NCBI GenBank assembly: GCA_033471095.1
Contig: CP136752.1
Location: 730,937 to 777,937, forward strand
DNA: 47,001 nucleotides
Direction of reading: 5' to 3'
Source of the DNA: Nitrosopumilaceae archaeon AB1(1)
Lineage (GTDB): Archaea; Thermoproteota; Nitrososphaeria; Nitrososphaerales; Nitrosopumilaceae
Of the stretch, positions 25,224-34,076 are shown piece after piece. The position numbers and the translations under genes were made by a program. Position 1 is the first letter of the stretch; each line of letters opens with the position of its first letter. The notes beneath the pieces are model-generated. The model saw only the letters and a program-made list of their open reading frames with translations, was not told the origin of the DNA and made no database searches.

Positions 25224-27266
25224 ATGGATGCAGATAATAAAAAATTTCATGAACTTATAGATAGTGGTTGCCAATTTTCTATTCCAATCTATCAACGAAC
25301 ATACAATTGGACTCACAAACAATGCAAACGTATGTTTGATGATATTTTAAAAATAGGAAAAGCTGACAAGGGGTCACATTTTATGGGTTCTGTAGCATAT
25401 GTTGGCAGTGCAGAACATGCATCGGTAGAAATTACCCCATATCAGATTATTGATGGTCAACAACGTCTAACCACATTAATGCTATTGTTAGCAGCCATGA
25501 AAGATTTTCTCGATAAAACTAAAACAGATATCACATCTCAAAAAATTGATTCGTTATTGTTTAATAGAAATCACGAAAATACTGAAGAATACTATAAATT
25601 AGTTTTAACGGACAATGATGATGAAACATTCAAGAGTATACTAAATAATGATAAAATAAAATACTCTAATAATATTACTACTAATTTTGAGTTTTTCAGA
25701 CAACAATTTTCAAACAATACTGGAATTCTAGATACAGTTTGGAATGGAATTCATAATCTGAATATTGTAAGTATAGTGATAGATAAAAATGGTGGTGATA
25801 AGCCACAAGAAATTTTTGAAGGTTTGAATTCCACAGGATTAGATTTTTCAACCACTGATCTCATAAGGAATTATGTTTTAATGAGATATGATACAAAAAA
25901 ACAAAAAAAAATTTACAAAGAATTTTGGAGACCAATGGAAATGTTATTTAGTGGAAACGATGACGATTTTGATGAGTTTATAAGAAATTATTTGATGGTT
26001 CAGAAAAAATTATTAATCTCAAAAAAAAATACGTATGATGAATTTAAAGAGTATACAAAAGATTTAATTATGGATATTGAAATAAAAAATATTTATAAAT
26101 ATTCAAAATATTATGCTATGATAATCTATGGAAATAATGATTCTGATACACTCGAAAAATATATTGCTAATATACGTGACCAAGGAACCAATGTAGCACA
26201 TTCATTGTTACTCAAAGTTTTAGTAGATCATGCTGATGAAAAAATTTCGTTTAATGACGTAGTATCTATCTTGTCACTAGTTGATAGTTATCTTGTTCGA
26301 GGTTTTGTTTGTAATACTCTTTCAAAAGGTGCCAATAAACGATTTCCTGAGTTATTAAATAAAATTATAGAAACAGATTATGTGAAAAGCATAGAAAAGA
26401 CGATTATGATTAATAGATCACTAGCTAGAGAGTTCCCTAGAGATTCTACATTTCGAGAAAAATTAGAACGCGTCCAATTATATTCCAATATAACATTGTG
26501 TAGATATATACTTTTTCGACTTGAACATGAGGGTAATAATGAAATTGTTGATTCTGAGTCACTTCAAATTGAACATATTATGCCACAAACGCTCACTGAA
26601 GAATGGGAACGTTATTTGGGAAATACCTGGAAAGACACTCATGAAAAATATCTTCACACAATTGGAAACCTTACACTTACAGGTCATAATCAAAAAATTG
26701 GTAATATTATATTTGCTGAAAAGAAAAAAGAATATGAGAAGAGTCATCTTAAAATTACTAAATCATTATGTAATTATGAAAACTGGAATCGGACATCTAT
26801 TAGTGAACGCACAAAAAATTTGATAGAGGACTCTATTAAAATATGGAAATGTCCTGAGGAACCAAACAGAACTTCGACGAATGAATTGGATGACACTTTT
26901 GAAGATGATTATCTTGAGGGAAAAGAAATTACAGATCTCTGGAACAAACTTAAAGAAAGAATTTTATCATCATTTAACTACATACAATTCAATATGACAA
27001 AAGTGTATGGATCTTTCACTATTATTTCAGAAGATGATAAGAGAATTGGTTTCTGTGGAATCATGGCGCTGAAAAATAAAATTTACTTAGCATATCATAT
27101 TAAAATAAATGATAAAATACTAAAACCATCTTCATTTGTAATAGATGTATCTAATGTTGGACGTTATTATAATATGGCAGAGCTTAAATTTACAATTTTT
27201 ACAGAAAATGATATAGACAAAGCTATTATTAATTTACGGCATCTATATAACAATAAACACAAATGA
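25224..27266 (+). CDS. GmrSD-type (DUF262/DUF1524) modification-dependent restriction enzyme
   Basis: 680 residues. The N-terminal DUF262 half has PIYQRTYNW (about residues 21-29) and DGQQRLTTL (77-85), the ParB-like nucleotide-using GmrS domain. The DUF1524 half has the HNH nuclease signature IEHIMPQ at about residue 450 and HTIGNLTLTGHNQKIGN. GmrSD-like enzymes cut DNA with modified cytosines such as glucosylated hydroxymethylcytosine, an anti-phage type IV system. A C-terminal region (about 575-680) resembles DUF5655, often attached to such proteins. TATA-like TTTATAAACC lies about 25 bp upstream. A MITE-like repeat follows directly after the stop codon. Confidence 0.9.
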   Translation: MDADNKKFHELIDSGCQFSIPIYQRTYNWTHKQCKRMFDDILKIGKADKGSHFMGSVAYVGSAEHASVEITPYQIIDGQQRLTTLMLLLAAMKDFLDKTKTDITSQKIDSLLFNRNHENTEEYYKLVLTDNDDETFKSILNNDKIKYSNNITTNFEFFRQQFSNNTGILDTVWNGIHNLNIVSIVIDKNGGDKPQEIFEGLNSTGLDFSTTDLIRNYVLMRYDTKKQKKIYKEFWRPMEMLFSGNDDDFDEFIRNYLMVQKKLLISKKNTYDEFKEYTKDLIMDIEIKNIYKYSKYYAMIIYGNNDSDTLEKYIANIRDQGTNVAHSLLLKVLVDHADEKISFNDVVSILSLVDSYLVRGFVCNTLSKGANKRFPELLNKIIETDYVKSIEKTIMINRSLAREFPRDSTFREKLERVQLYSNITLCRYILFRLEHEGNNEIVDSESLQIEHIMPQTLTEEWERYLGNTWKDTHEKYLHTIGNLTLTGHNQKIGNIIFAEKKKEYEKSHLKITKSLCNYENWNRTSISERTKNLIEDSIKIWKCPEEPNRTSTNELDDTFEDDYLEGKEITDLWNKLKERILSSFNYIQFNMTKVYGSFTIISEDDKRIGFCGIMALKNKIYLAYHIKINDKILKPSSFVIDVSNVGRYYNMAELKFTIFTENDIDKAIINLRHLYNNKHK

Positions 27267-27345
27267 GATTTTGTAACATTATCAGGTGTTTCAACTGTTT
27301 CTTCTCTGTGGTTCTATGAATAGCACCCCAAAATGTTACAGAACC
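27267..27345. mobile_element. MITE-like palindromic repeat, copy 3
   Basis: A 79-bp element with ends GATTTTGTAACATT and AATGTTACAGAACC, starting immediately after the GmrSD stop codon. It is in the opposite orientation to copies 1 and 2. No clear target-site duplication is seen. Confidence 0.87.
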
Positions 27346-27553
27346 GATATAATTACTCAAGTTAAACTAGCATAGAATGCTATTATGTATTAACACTCAA
27401 ATTGCTAATCACCGAATCATTCTCCAAGTATCTATTCATGTTCCCTAAAATGTTGTACGTAAATATTGAGAAATTTTGAATTGTTAGACATTGGATCTGA
27501 ACACATACTCCAATAAGATCAAACTTATAATAAATTGATAAACTAAAAAATAT

Positions 27554-27721
27554 ATGTCATGGGTTGCTGCAATAGGGGCATTAATTTTGGGGGCAGTTTT
27601 GCTAAAAGCAATATTTGATCCAGGTACAGAAATTTATCGTTGTCCATATTGTAACCTAGTAATTAAAAAATATACATCAGCTTGTCCTAGATGTAAGCGC
27701 ATGATAGGATGGGGCGTGTGA
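27554..27721 (+). CDS. Small membrane protein with zinc ribbon
   Basis: 55 residues. A hydrophobic helix (WVAAIGALILGAVLLKAIF) is followed by a four-Cys ribbon CPYC...CPRC and a short tail. Probably membrane-anchored with a cytoplasmic zinc knuckle. It stands directly before another small membrane ORF. Function unknown. Confidence 0.6.
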   Translation: MSWVAAIGALILGAVLLKAIFDPGTEIYRCPYCNLVIKKYTSACPRCKRMIGWGV

Positions 27722-27773
27722 GATTATAAAAAATAGACGTGCAGTACAAGTAACTGTTTTTCAAAAATATCTT

Positions 27774-27938
27774 ATGGCATTTGTGTTTTTGATTTGTGGT
27801 GGTTCATTTATTATGGTAATTTTACAAGCAATAGAATTTGTTCCTTCCAATATTAGAATTTTTGAAACAATAATTTATATAACTATATCTGGCATTATAG
27901 GATATTTATTTGGAAATAACAGTAGAACAAACATCTGA
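27774..27938 (+). CDS. Small two-helix membrane protein
   Basis: 54 residues with two hydrophobic helices (AFVFLICGGSFIMVILQAI and TIIYITISGIIGYLFG). The open frame extends upstream to within the stop of the preceding gene (EIIKNRRAVQVTVFQKYL) without a usual start codon. The gene could therefore begin earlier at a rare start or be read by coupling. It may form a membrane complex with the zinc-ribbon protein. Confidence 0.45.
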   Translation: MAFVFLICGGSFIMVILQAIEFVPSNIRIFETIIYITISGIIGYLFGNNSRTNI

Positions 27939-28001
27939 ATGTTTTCTATGCATAATACAACATAAAATATCTCCTATAATTTGAAAATTATTGAATTTTA
28001 A

Positions 28002-28292
28002 TTATTGCAGAAATTTAATTTTCATATTAATAAAATCCAATGAAAATTTTTTAAATTTGAGTGAGTAAATCAACTTCTTATCATTCAAATCATATTTTTT
28101 TATGAGGATATCAGATTCGTGCAGGCGCTCAAGTTCACGATAAATAGTTTCTCTTCTTATTTTAGAATCATATTTCCCTCTAAAAGTGTTATAACAGTCG
28201 AACGCGGTCGTCGTCCTATTTTCTCCAACAATTTTAATTATTTTTATTCTATTAGAATTACTTAGCATCTTTCCAATTTTTTCAAGTTGCAT
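28002..28292 (-). CDS. Winged-helix transcriptional regulator beside the R-M genes
   Basis: 96 residues from the ATG at 28292 (an upstream alternative would reach 28325). A helix-turn-helix order typical of ArsR/PadR-like regulators is visible: LEKIGKMLSNSNRIKIIKIV, RRETIYRELERLHESDIL, then KKYDLNDKKLIYSL as the wing. It diverges from the restriction endonuclease gene with about 105 bp between, so it probably controls that promoter like a controller protein. Confidence 0.65.
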   Translation of the reverse strand: MQLEKIGKMLSNSNRIKIIKIVGENRTTTAFDCYNTFRGKYDSKIRRETIYRELERLHESDILIKKYDLNDKKLIYSLKFKKFSLDFINMKIKFLQ

Positions 28293-28397
28293 TATTTGAT
28301 CCTCGACACAAATTACAAACAACATGTGTTTAAATCTTGCACTTTGTTGTCAAACTTTGGATACAATATTCTAAAAATTCAGATATATAATTATAGC

Positions 28398-29732
28398 ATG
28401 GATATAATTTGGATACTCACTGAAGAAAAACCAAAGAATAAAGTTGTAGCGATAATCCTAAAAGAATTATTAAAAGAGAAATACATAAAAGACAAATTTG
28501 AGAATTTAAAGATTAAACCAGTTATAGAAAATTGTAAATTCCAATTCAAGTATTCCATAGTGGGAATATCTTGTTGTATTATAATAAAACTCATCCAAGC
28601 AAAACAAGGAAGCTTTGTAGATTATCTGGTTTTTAAAAAAGCAGTAGAACCAAACAATGACGATCGTCCAATATATGTAATTGAAGAAACCAAAACAACT
28701 CCTGCAGAATCACGAAATGTATCTGTATATCAAAGGCTTTCAAAATTTGTGTTTGTTGATTCATTTCCCATCATGGAAAAATCTAAAAAAATTATGTTAT
28801 ACAATATACGACAAAAATATGACACAATTCCAAATACTTTTGTTTTTGGTGTGCGTTCAATGAAAACTTTAGATATAAATATTCTAGGTTTAGAAAATAT
28901 AGAACAATATGCCAAATTTGATAGTCTAAATGATTTAATGAACTCAAAAAATAAAATTTCTACAAAAAGAAAAGACAATGTACCAATACAATTGTTCAAA
29001 CAAAATAATACCACCGTTTCCATAACTGCAAAACTTGAAAAATCTAAAAAGTTAGGACATGATCCAAATATTGGTGCAGTTACAGCATTAGCAAAATTAG
29101 TAAAAATTACATCACCAGATATAACTAAAATCATAGTAAAAAACCATGGTCTAACACAAGATATGGTTAGAAACAAGAGCAGTAAGTTCATAAAATTAGC
29201 TACTCCATTAGGTATAGAACTAGATGGATTAACCATTGATTGTATTAGCATCAAAGAAGAATATTGGGAGTACAGTAAATGCAACGAAAAAATAGTAAGT
29301 ATACTTGTTCATAATATATTGGATTACAACAACTGTAAAGTAATTTATGATAATCATGCTGGCAGTGAACAAGGCTATTTTGAATTTCCAGATGGGACAT
29401 TAGAATCCATAAAGAAAAAAACATCTAAACCAGATTTAATATTTATGGATAAAACTGAACAAATTTTATACGTTATCGAAGCAGAAAAATCTAGCAATGT
29501 ATTTAAAAAAAGAAGTGGAGTTGATCAGCTATCTGATTTTGACGATGTAGAAAACATTTATTGTTCCAAATATGAAGGACATAGTTATGAAAGAAGAGTG
29601 ATTTGTCATGGTAATGAATTATCACAGAAAGAATTAGATGATAATTCCATTCTACTCCAATTAAAAACTGATGGTACTTTTATGTTTTCAAAAGACTGCC
29701 CAGACTGGTTCAAACAATGTTTTCAATCATAA
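28398..29732 (+). CDS. Putative type II restriction endonuclease, PD-(D/E)XK-like
   Basis: 444 residues from the ATG at 28398. A C-terminal nuclease core reads PDLIFMDKTEQILYVIEAEK (about residues 345-364), fitting PD-x(n)-(D/E)-x-K. A second, looser pattern lies near the N-terminus (FVDYLVF...IYVIEETK). The family is not named, but a nuclease convergent with two methyltransferases and divergent from an HTH regulator is best read as the restriction enzyme. Its end overlaps the methyltransferase end by 10 bp. Confidence 0.65.
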   Translation: MDIIWILTEEKPKNKVVAIILKELLKEKYIKDKFENLKIKPVIENCKFQFKYSIVGISCCIIIKLIQAKQGSFVDYLVFKKAVEPNNDDRPIYVIEETKTTPAESRNVSVYQRLSKFVFVDSFPIMEKSKKIMLYNIRQKYDTIPNTFVFGVRSMKTLDINILGLENIEQYAKFDSLNDLMNSKNKISTKRKDNVPIQLFKQNNTTVSITAKLEKSKKLGHDPNIGAVTALAKLVKITSPDITKIIVKNHGLTQDMVRNKSSKFIKLATPLGIELDGLTIDCISIKEEYWEYSKCNEKIVSILVHNILDYNNCKVIYDNHAGSEQGYFEFPDGTLESIKKKTSKPDLIFMDKTEQILYVIEAEKSSNVFKKRSGVDQLSDFDDVENIYCSKYEGHSYERRVICHGNELSQKELDDNSILLQLKTDGTFMFSKDCPDWFKQCFQS

Positions 29733-30764
29733 GTTTTAACAAAGAAGAGCCATTCCTCAAGATTATTATTTACTTTAGTATTTGAATGACTTTTGTATCG
29801 CCTGTATTCTTTTCTATAATGCTTAATTTTACCTCTAGACGAAAGAATATTTTTTATAGTGTCCAATGACATAATTCCCTCTGAATTATAGCTGAAATAA
29901 AATATATTTAGATTTAGCATTTTTGATGAGATTTTCAAATGTTTGAGCACATTTTGTCTTAGAACAAAATAATGACTTTTGCTTTTCATAATCTCGTAAT
30001 CCTGTTTTTGTATTTGTGATCGTTTTATCCCATACACTCACGCTTTCCCAAATATGGTAGTTTGCTGGGTACTGCCTATGATTATATGGTGGATCAATAT
30101 ACAAAATATCCATTTCAATGTTCTTTATTAAATTATTGGAATCTTCATTATAACATACGTTTGTAGAATTATTAACTATTAATTTTGGAACCTCGATTGT
30201 AAAAGGTTTAAACATTCTAGGATTGTTAATTTTTAGAAAAGCACCATATGTTCCAGATATGTTAGACACATATGGTATTCTTTCAATTATTGCACATAAC
30301 AGAACATAATATTCAATTTCTGTCAGACACCCCTTTTCTTCCCATTCTTCAATTTTTTCTCTTAGAGCATCAATTCTTTTAGCATTAGTCACAGAAAAAT
30401 AATTTCGCTGCCATATAGATTCATTTAAATGATTTTTTGAAAAATTTTTGAAAATAAAACCTTCAATACCATGTAATTCATTCAAATATTTTATTATTTT
30501 TGGCAATGATGGATTAGAAATTTGATCACTTAAATTTGAAAATTTTAATGTTAGAAGATTGTTTTCGACGTAAGTTTTCTGGAAAACGTAAGAATAACTC
30601 ATATTATCGTTTGATATTATATTATAGTTTTTCTTTTTAAAATATTTAGAAACATTTGTGGTTCCTGCAAAAATATCACAAAATACGCCATTTGTTATAT
30701 TATTATCAATCAATGGTTTTTCAATAAAATCTAGTAACTCTGTTTTATTACCAATATATCTCAT
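29723..30764 (-). CDS. D12-class adenine DNA methyltransferase, frameshifted near the C-terminus
   Basis: The first 292 residues begin MRYIGNKTELLDFIE, with AdoMet motif I CDIFAGTTNVSKYF and catalytic motif DILYIDPPYNHRQY (DPPY). The frame stops at 29886 after SKYILFQL. One base out of phase the other frame continues SYNSEGIMSLDTIKNIL and YRRYKS to 29723, which is the normal D12 end. Removing one base near 29893-29895 gives ILFSYNSEG and a product of about 346 residues. This is either an assembly error or a disabled modification gene. Its ATG overlaps the stop of the second methyltransferase by 4 bp (ATGA). Confidence 0.85.
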
Positions 30765-31630
30765 TGTGGTTCTTTCCTAAAAACTAATATGAATTGATGA
30801 AATTGATTTGCCACGAAAGTATAGGGATACCCTAATGGATAAAGATTTTGTGTTTTATCAAACCAAATTTTATATCCCCGAAAACTTAGATTCTCAATTT
30901 CAGATAGTTTCATTACAATATCTGCATGTAGTAAATTATGATGTGTTTTTTTTGGTTGCATATCTTTTGTGAATAAGATTAGATATTTCTTATCTTTCAA
31001 GTATTTTAAAGATTCTAAAATTATGATTTTTAATTCATCAAGGAATTCATTATATGATAAATTTCCAATATCTTTTTTTGAAGATGAAAATGGTGTTTGT
31101 GATTTTCCATTTTTTAATCCAATAGAGCGTTTTTTTATCATCATATTTGAGTATGGGGGATCAGTAACAATTAGATCAAATTGTTTAGGAATTTTTGATT
31201 GCTTTTTCTTTAATTTTTGTAAAATATTTGTTAAATTACGTGCATCTCCAGAATGAGTAAATTGTTGCGTAACCTGTTCTTTTTTACAAACTTTTTTATA
31301 AATTTGTATATATTTAGATTCAAGATCTATTCCTACTGCTTTTCTATTTGCTAGTGAACATCCCAACAAAGTGCCACCAACTCCCATAAATGGATTTAGA
31401 ACCCATTGATTTTTTTTTGTAAAAAATTCAATAATTTCTTTTAATAATATTGGAGGTTTGGGAGATGGATGTGCTTTTCTCAATTCATGCGAAAACCCAT
31501 TTACACCCTTAGTTGAATAGCTAGTGGCAAAAACAGAACATAAAAAATACAACCACTCTTTACCTGTTAAATTATTTAGGTTATTTTTCGAACTTGTTCT
31601 TGCTGTTTGTTTTTTGCCAACTACTGCCAT
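30761..31630 (-). CDS. DNA methyltransferase (N6-adenine/N4-cytosine, TDPPY type)
   Basis: 289 residues. LNPFMGVGGTLLGCSLANRK is the AdoMet motif I (FxGxG), followed by AVGIDLESKYIQI. The catalytic motif is FDLIVTDPPYSN. The N-terminal HPSPKPPILLKEIIEFFT is the region common in beta-type site-specific methyltransferases. Translationally coupled to the D12 gene by a 4-bp overlap. The pair may methylate the two strands of an asymmetric site. Confidence 0.87.
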   Translation of the reverse strand: MAVVGKKQTARTSSKNNLNNLTGKEWLYFLCSVFATSYSTKGVNGFSHELRKAHPSPKPPILLKEIIEFFTKKNQWVLNPFMGVGGTLLGCSLANRKAVGIDLESKYIQIYKKVCKKEQVTQQFTHSGDARNLTNILQKLKKKQSKIPKQFDLIVTDPPYSNMMIKKRSIGLKNGKSQTPFSSSKKDIGNLSYNEFLDELKIIILESLKYLKDKKYLILFTKDMQPKKTHHNLLHADIVMKLSEIENLSFRGYKIWFDKTQNLYPLGYPYTFVANQFHQFILVFRKEPQ

Positions 31631-31733
31631 CTGATTATATACGTTTTATACCTATTAATATTTGTAAAATGCGATCAAAAATTATTATTTTGATGAAATT
31701 ATATTTTGTCAGACAAGGTGATTTTCTAATTTA

Positions 31734-31811
31734 GATTTTGTAACATTATCGGATTTTCAACTATCTCTTCTCTATGGTTCTATGAATAACACTCCAAGAT
31801 CTTACAGAATC
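31734..31811. mobile_element. MITE-like palindromic repeat, copy 4
   Basis: A 78-bp element with ends GATTTTGTAACATT and GATCTTACAGAATC, 9 bp from the 3' end of tRNA-Lys. Same orientation as copy 3. It marks the right border of the accessory region. Confidence 0.85.
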
Positions 31812-31820
31812 AAATATAGC

Positions 31821-31893
31821 GGGTCTAGAGGGATTCGGACCCTCGACAGCCGGCTTAAAAGGCCGGTCCGCTACCTGGCTGCGCTATAGACCC
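31821..31893 (-). tRNA. tRNA-Lys(UUU)
   Basis: The minus strand folds as a cloverleaf: acceptor GGGTCTA/TAGACCC, anticodon arm CCGGC-CTTTTAA-GCCGG with anticodon TTT, T-arm GAGGG-TCCGAAT-CCCTC. The D-arm closes with three good pairs and one poor one. There is no intron and no encoded CCA. The 3' end faces the accessory region, a common integration site. Confidence 0.95.
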
Positions 31894-32046
31894 ATAACAA
31901 CATTTTTTCTATTTGTATAATTTAGGCGTTTATAGATCATATTTCACAACACTTCACTTTACATCAATAATCACTTTACAAATCACAATTTTTCACCCTA
32001 ATTCGTTCGCAAGCTTTAAAATAATAACCACAAATTATGAAATTAA

Positions 32047-32121
32047 GCCCTTGTAGTATAGCCCGGTCTAGAATTCGGCCCTGTCACGGCTGAGACGCGT
32101 GTTCAAATCCCGCCGAGGGCG
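32047..32121 (+). tRNA. tRNA-Asp(GUC)
   Basis: Acceptor GCCCTTG/CGAGGGC (one wobble pair), anticodon arm CGGCC-CTGTCAC-GGCTG with anticodon GTC and one G-T pair, T-arm GCGTG-TTCAAAT-CCCGC with a T-C mismatch in the stem. G at 32121 is the discriminator and CCA follows at 32122-32124. A TATA-like TTTAAAATAA lies upstream. The weakened T-stem and anticodon stem are unusual. Confidence 0.88.
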
Positions 32122-32207
32122 CCATTATTTTATTAAATTATGATACCAATGATCTTATACACAAACTGATAATCTATATTTTTAAATCCCAATGATTACT
32201 AAATTGT

Positions 32208-34076
32208 ATGAAATCCACAAATCATACCACTACATCAATAGTTAATTTTTCATTACGCAAAGAAGTATTCTTTATTGTAATTGGCTCAATCATTGGAGCG
32301 ACAATTATGGTTATTCCACCTAGTACTCTAAGTATTCTTCAGGGGAGTAGCGATACATTTTGGCTTGCAGCTGCTAGTGTTGTCGGCTCTACTATTCAAA
32401 CAGTCGGTATTATAATTCATCTTTTGGTTGCAATAGCGATTGGTACAGTTGTCGGTCTCATACTATATCTAACTAAATTGCTAGACATCTCTCGATTACG
32501 AAATGGAATCATATTTGGTTTACTTGCCGGTATCATAGTTGAAGTAGTATTCACCATACCTGTGTATCAGTTTCTATTAATTCCAAACATCATCTCTATG
32601 AATTTAACTGCAGATGTCATGTCTGCTCAAATTACTGTTGAGCAAATTCTAACTACACTAATCATTCATCTTATTTGGGGAGCAGTTTTAGGTTACACAG
32701 CATCCATCCTTACAACGAAATTTGGTGCAAATTACCGATGCCAAGAATGCGACATTGAATTTTCACGATTAGACGTATACCTTATTCATATGCAAAATAT
32801 ACACGATTCAAACTCATTTACCACAAATATTGTAATTCTAGGTGGCGGCTATGCTGGTGTCGGAGTATTAAATCATCTACAAAACAAATTTGATCACAAC
32901 CCGCAGATACATATCAGTATGATTAGTGAAACTAATTTTTTCCTACATACTCCAATGCTACCAGAGATGGCAACTGGAATAATCGAGCCAAGACATATCG
33001 CAACACCGCTGAGAAATTTTTGCAAGAGGGCCAGATTCTATCAGGCATCAGTGAGTGACATATCACTGAATGATAAAATGATTACCGCAAAGACCAATGA
33101 CGGTAAGATTAATACCATTAATTTTGATTATTTGGTAGTTGCTATGGGTAGTGAGACAAAATTTTGGAGTCAAAATGTAAAAAAACACGCATTGACAATA
33201 AAGACACTATCTGATGCATTATTCATTCGAAATCATATAATATCAAATTTAGAAAAGGCAGATCAAGAAAGTGATAAAGAGGTTCAAAAACATTTAACGA
33301 CATTTGTTGTGGTCGGCGGTGGTTTCTCTGGTGTAGAGATGGTAGGCGAATTAAATCATTTCGTACGTGAAGTTGTAAAAAAATATTATAGAAATATCAA
33401 TTATGATTACATCAAAGTAGTATTGATATCTGCCAATGACGGTATTCTTCCAGAAATTGGAAATCTTGGAATTTATGCGAAAAAAACATTAGAGAAAGCC
33501 GGTGTGAAAATTTACACAAAAACCAAACTTACAGATGCTGATGAAAACTCTGCTACACTAAGTGATGGTACTATAATACCGTGCAAGACATTGATCTGGG
33601 CAGGTGGTAACGCCATGAACTCTACAATAAGTAATCTTGATACTGAACACCACAAGAATGGTAGGTTAATTGTAGATGATTACCTCAGACTGCCAAAAAA
33701 TAAGAATGTGTTTGCCTTGGGTGACTGTGCAATGATCATTGATTCACGTAACAACACTCCATATCCTCCAACTGCACAACATGCAATAAGAGAGGCTAAA
33801 ACCGTATCTGACAATATCATTGGCATAATCGAGAAATCTGATTCTTTATCCAAATTCATTTATGATACAAAGGGGACTATGGCCAAACTCGGAGGCAGAG
33901 ATGGTGTTGCCATTCTACTAGGTCATGAGTTTAGAGGACTGATTGCTTGGTTTTTGTGGAAACACTACTATCTGTCTACCCTTCCTACTATGGAGAAGAA
34001 AATTCGTGTTGGTCTGGATTGGTCAATTGGGCAATTTTTCCCACAGGATGTGACCCATCTTTCTGGAATTAACTGA
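32208..34076 (+). CDS. Type II NADH dehydrogenase fused to a membrane domain and C2H2 finger
   Basis: 622 residues. Residues 1-170 hold about four hydrophobic helices (VFFIVIGSIIGATIMVI, IGTVVGLILYL and others). A C2H2 zinc finger (CQECDIEFSRLDVYLIHMQN then IH) follows at about 178-200. Then comes a flavoprotein of the NDH-2 family: NIVILGGGYAGVG (FAD dinucleotide fold, about 208-220), FVVVGGGFSGVEMVGE (NADH fold) and FALGDCAM near the C-terminus. It would oxidise NAD(P)H and reduce quinone at the membrane. Its end overlaps the convergent phosphatase gene by 8 bp. Confidence 0.85.
   Translation: MKSTNHTTTSIVNFSLRKEVFFIVIGSIIGATIMVIPPSTLSILQGSSDTFWLAAASVVGSTIQTVGIIIHLLVAIAIGTVVGLILYLTKLLDISRLRNGIIFGLLAGIIVEVVFTIPVYQFLLIPNIISMNLTADVMSAQITVEQILTTLIIHLIWGAVLGYTASILTTKFGANYRCQECDIEFSRLDVYLIHMQNIHDSNSFTTNIVILGGGYAGVGVLNHLQNKFDHNPQIHISMISETNFFLHTPMLPEMATGIIEPRHIATPLRNFCKRARFYQASVSDISLNDKMITAKTNDGKINTINFDYLVVAMGSETKFWSQNVKKHALTIKTLSDALFIRNHIISNLEKADQESDKEVQKHLTTFVVVGGGFSGVEMVGELNHFVREVVKKYYRNINYDYIKVVLISANDGILPEIGNLGIYAKKTLEKAGVKIYTKTKLTDADENSATLSDGTIIPCKTLIWAGGNAMNSTISNLDTEHHKNGRLIVDDYLRLPKNKNVFALGDCAMIIDSRNNTPYPPTAQHAIREAKTVSDNIIGIIEKSDSLSKFIYDTKGTMAKLGGRDGVAILLGHEFRGLIAWFLWKHYYLSTLPTMEKKIRVGLDWSIGQFFPQDVTHLSGIN

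Larger units (their letters stand above)
4987..31811. other. Accessory region, probable defence island, next to tRNA-Lys
   Basis: Between two blocks of conserved archaeal genes lies about 27 kb of very AT-rich DNA. It has large gene gaps, repeats, decayed genes, transposase remnants and at least eight gene families associated with conflict or phage defence: Fic, HEPN, KAP NTPase, GTPase/GAP1, AbiV, AbiEi, GmrSD and restriction-modification. Its right end is a palindromic repeat 9 bp from the 3' end of tRNA-Lys. No integrase gene and no direct repeat of the tRNA 3' end at the left border could be found by eye, so the mode of acquisition is not shown. Confidence 0.7.

Noticed and set aside
28730-29284. 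184-codon minus-strand ORF
   Set aside because: It lies opposite the nuclease gene, has biased hydrophobic composition typical of an antisense frame, and no promoter.
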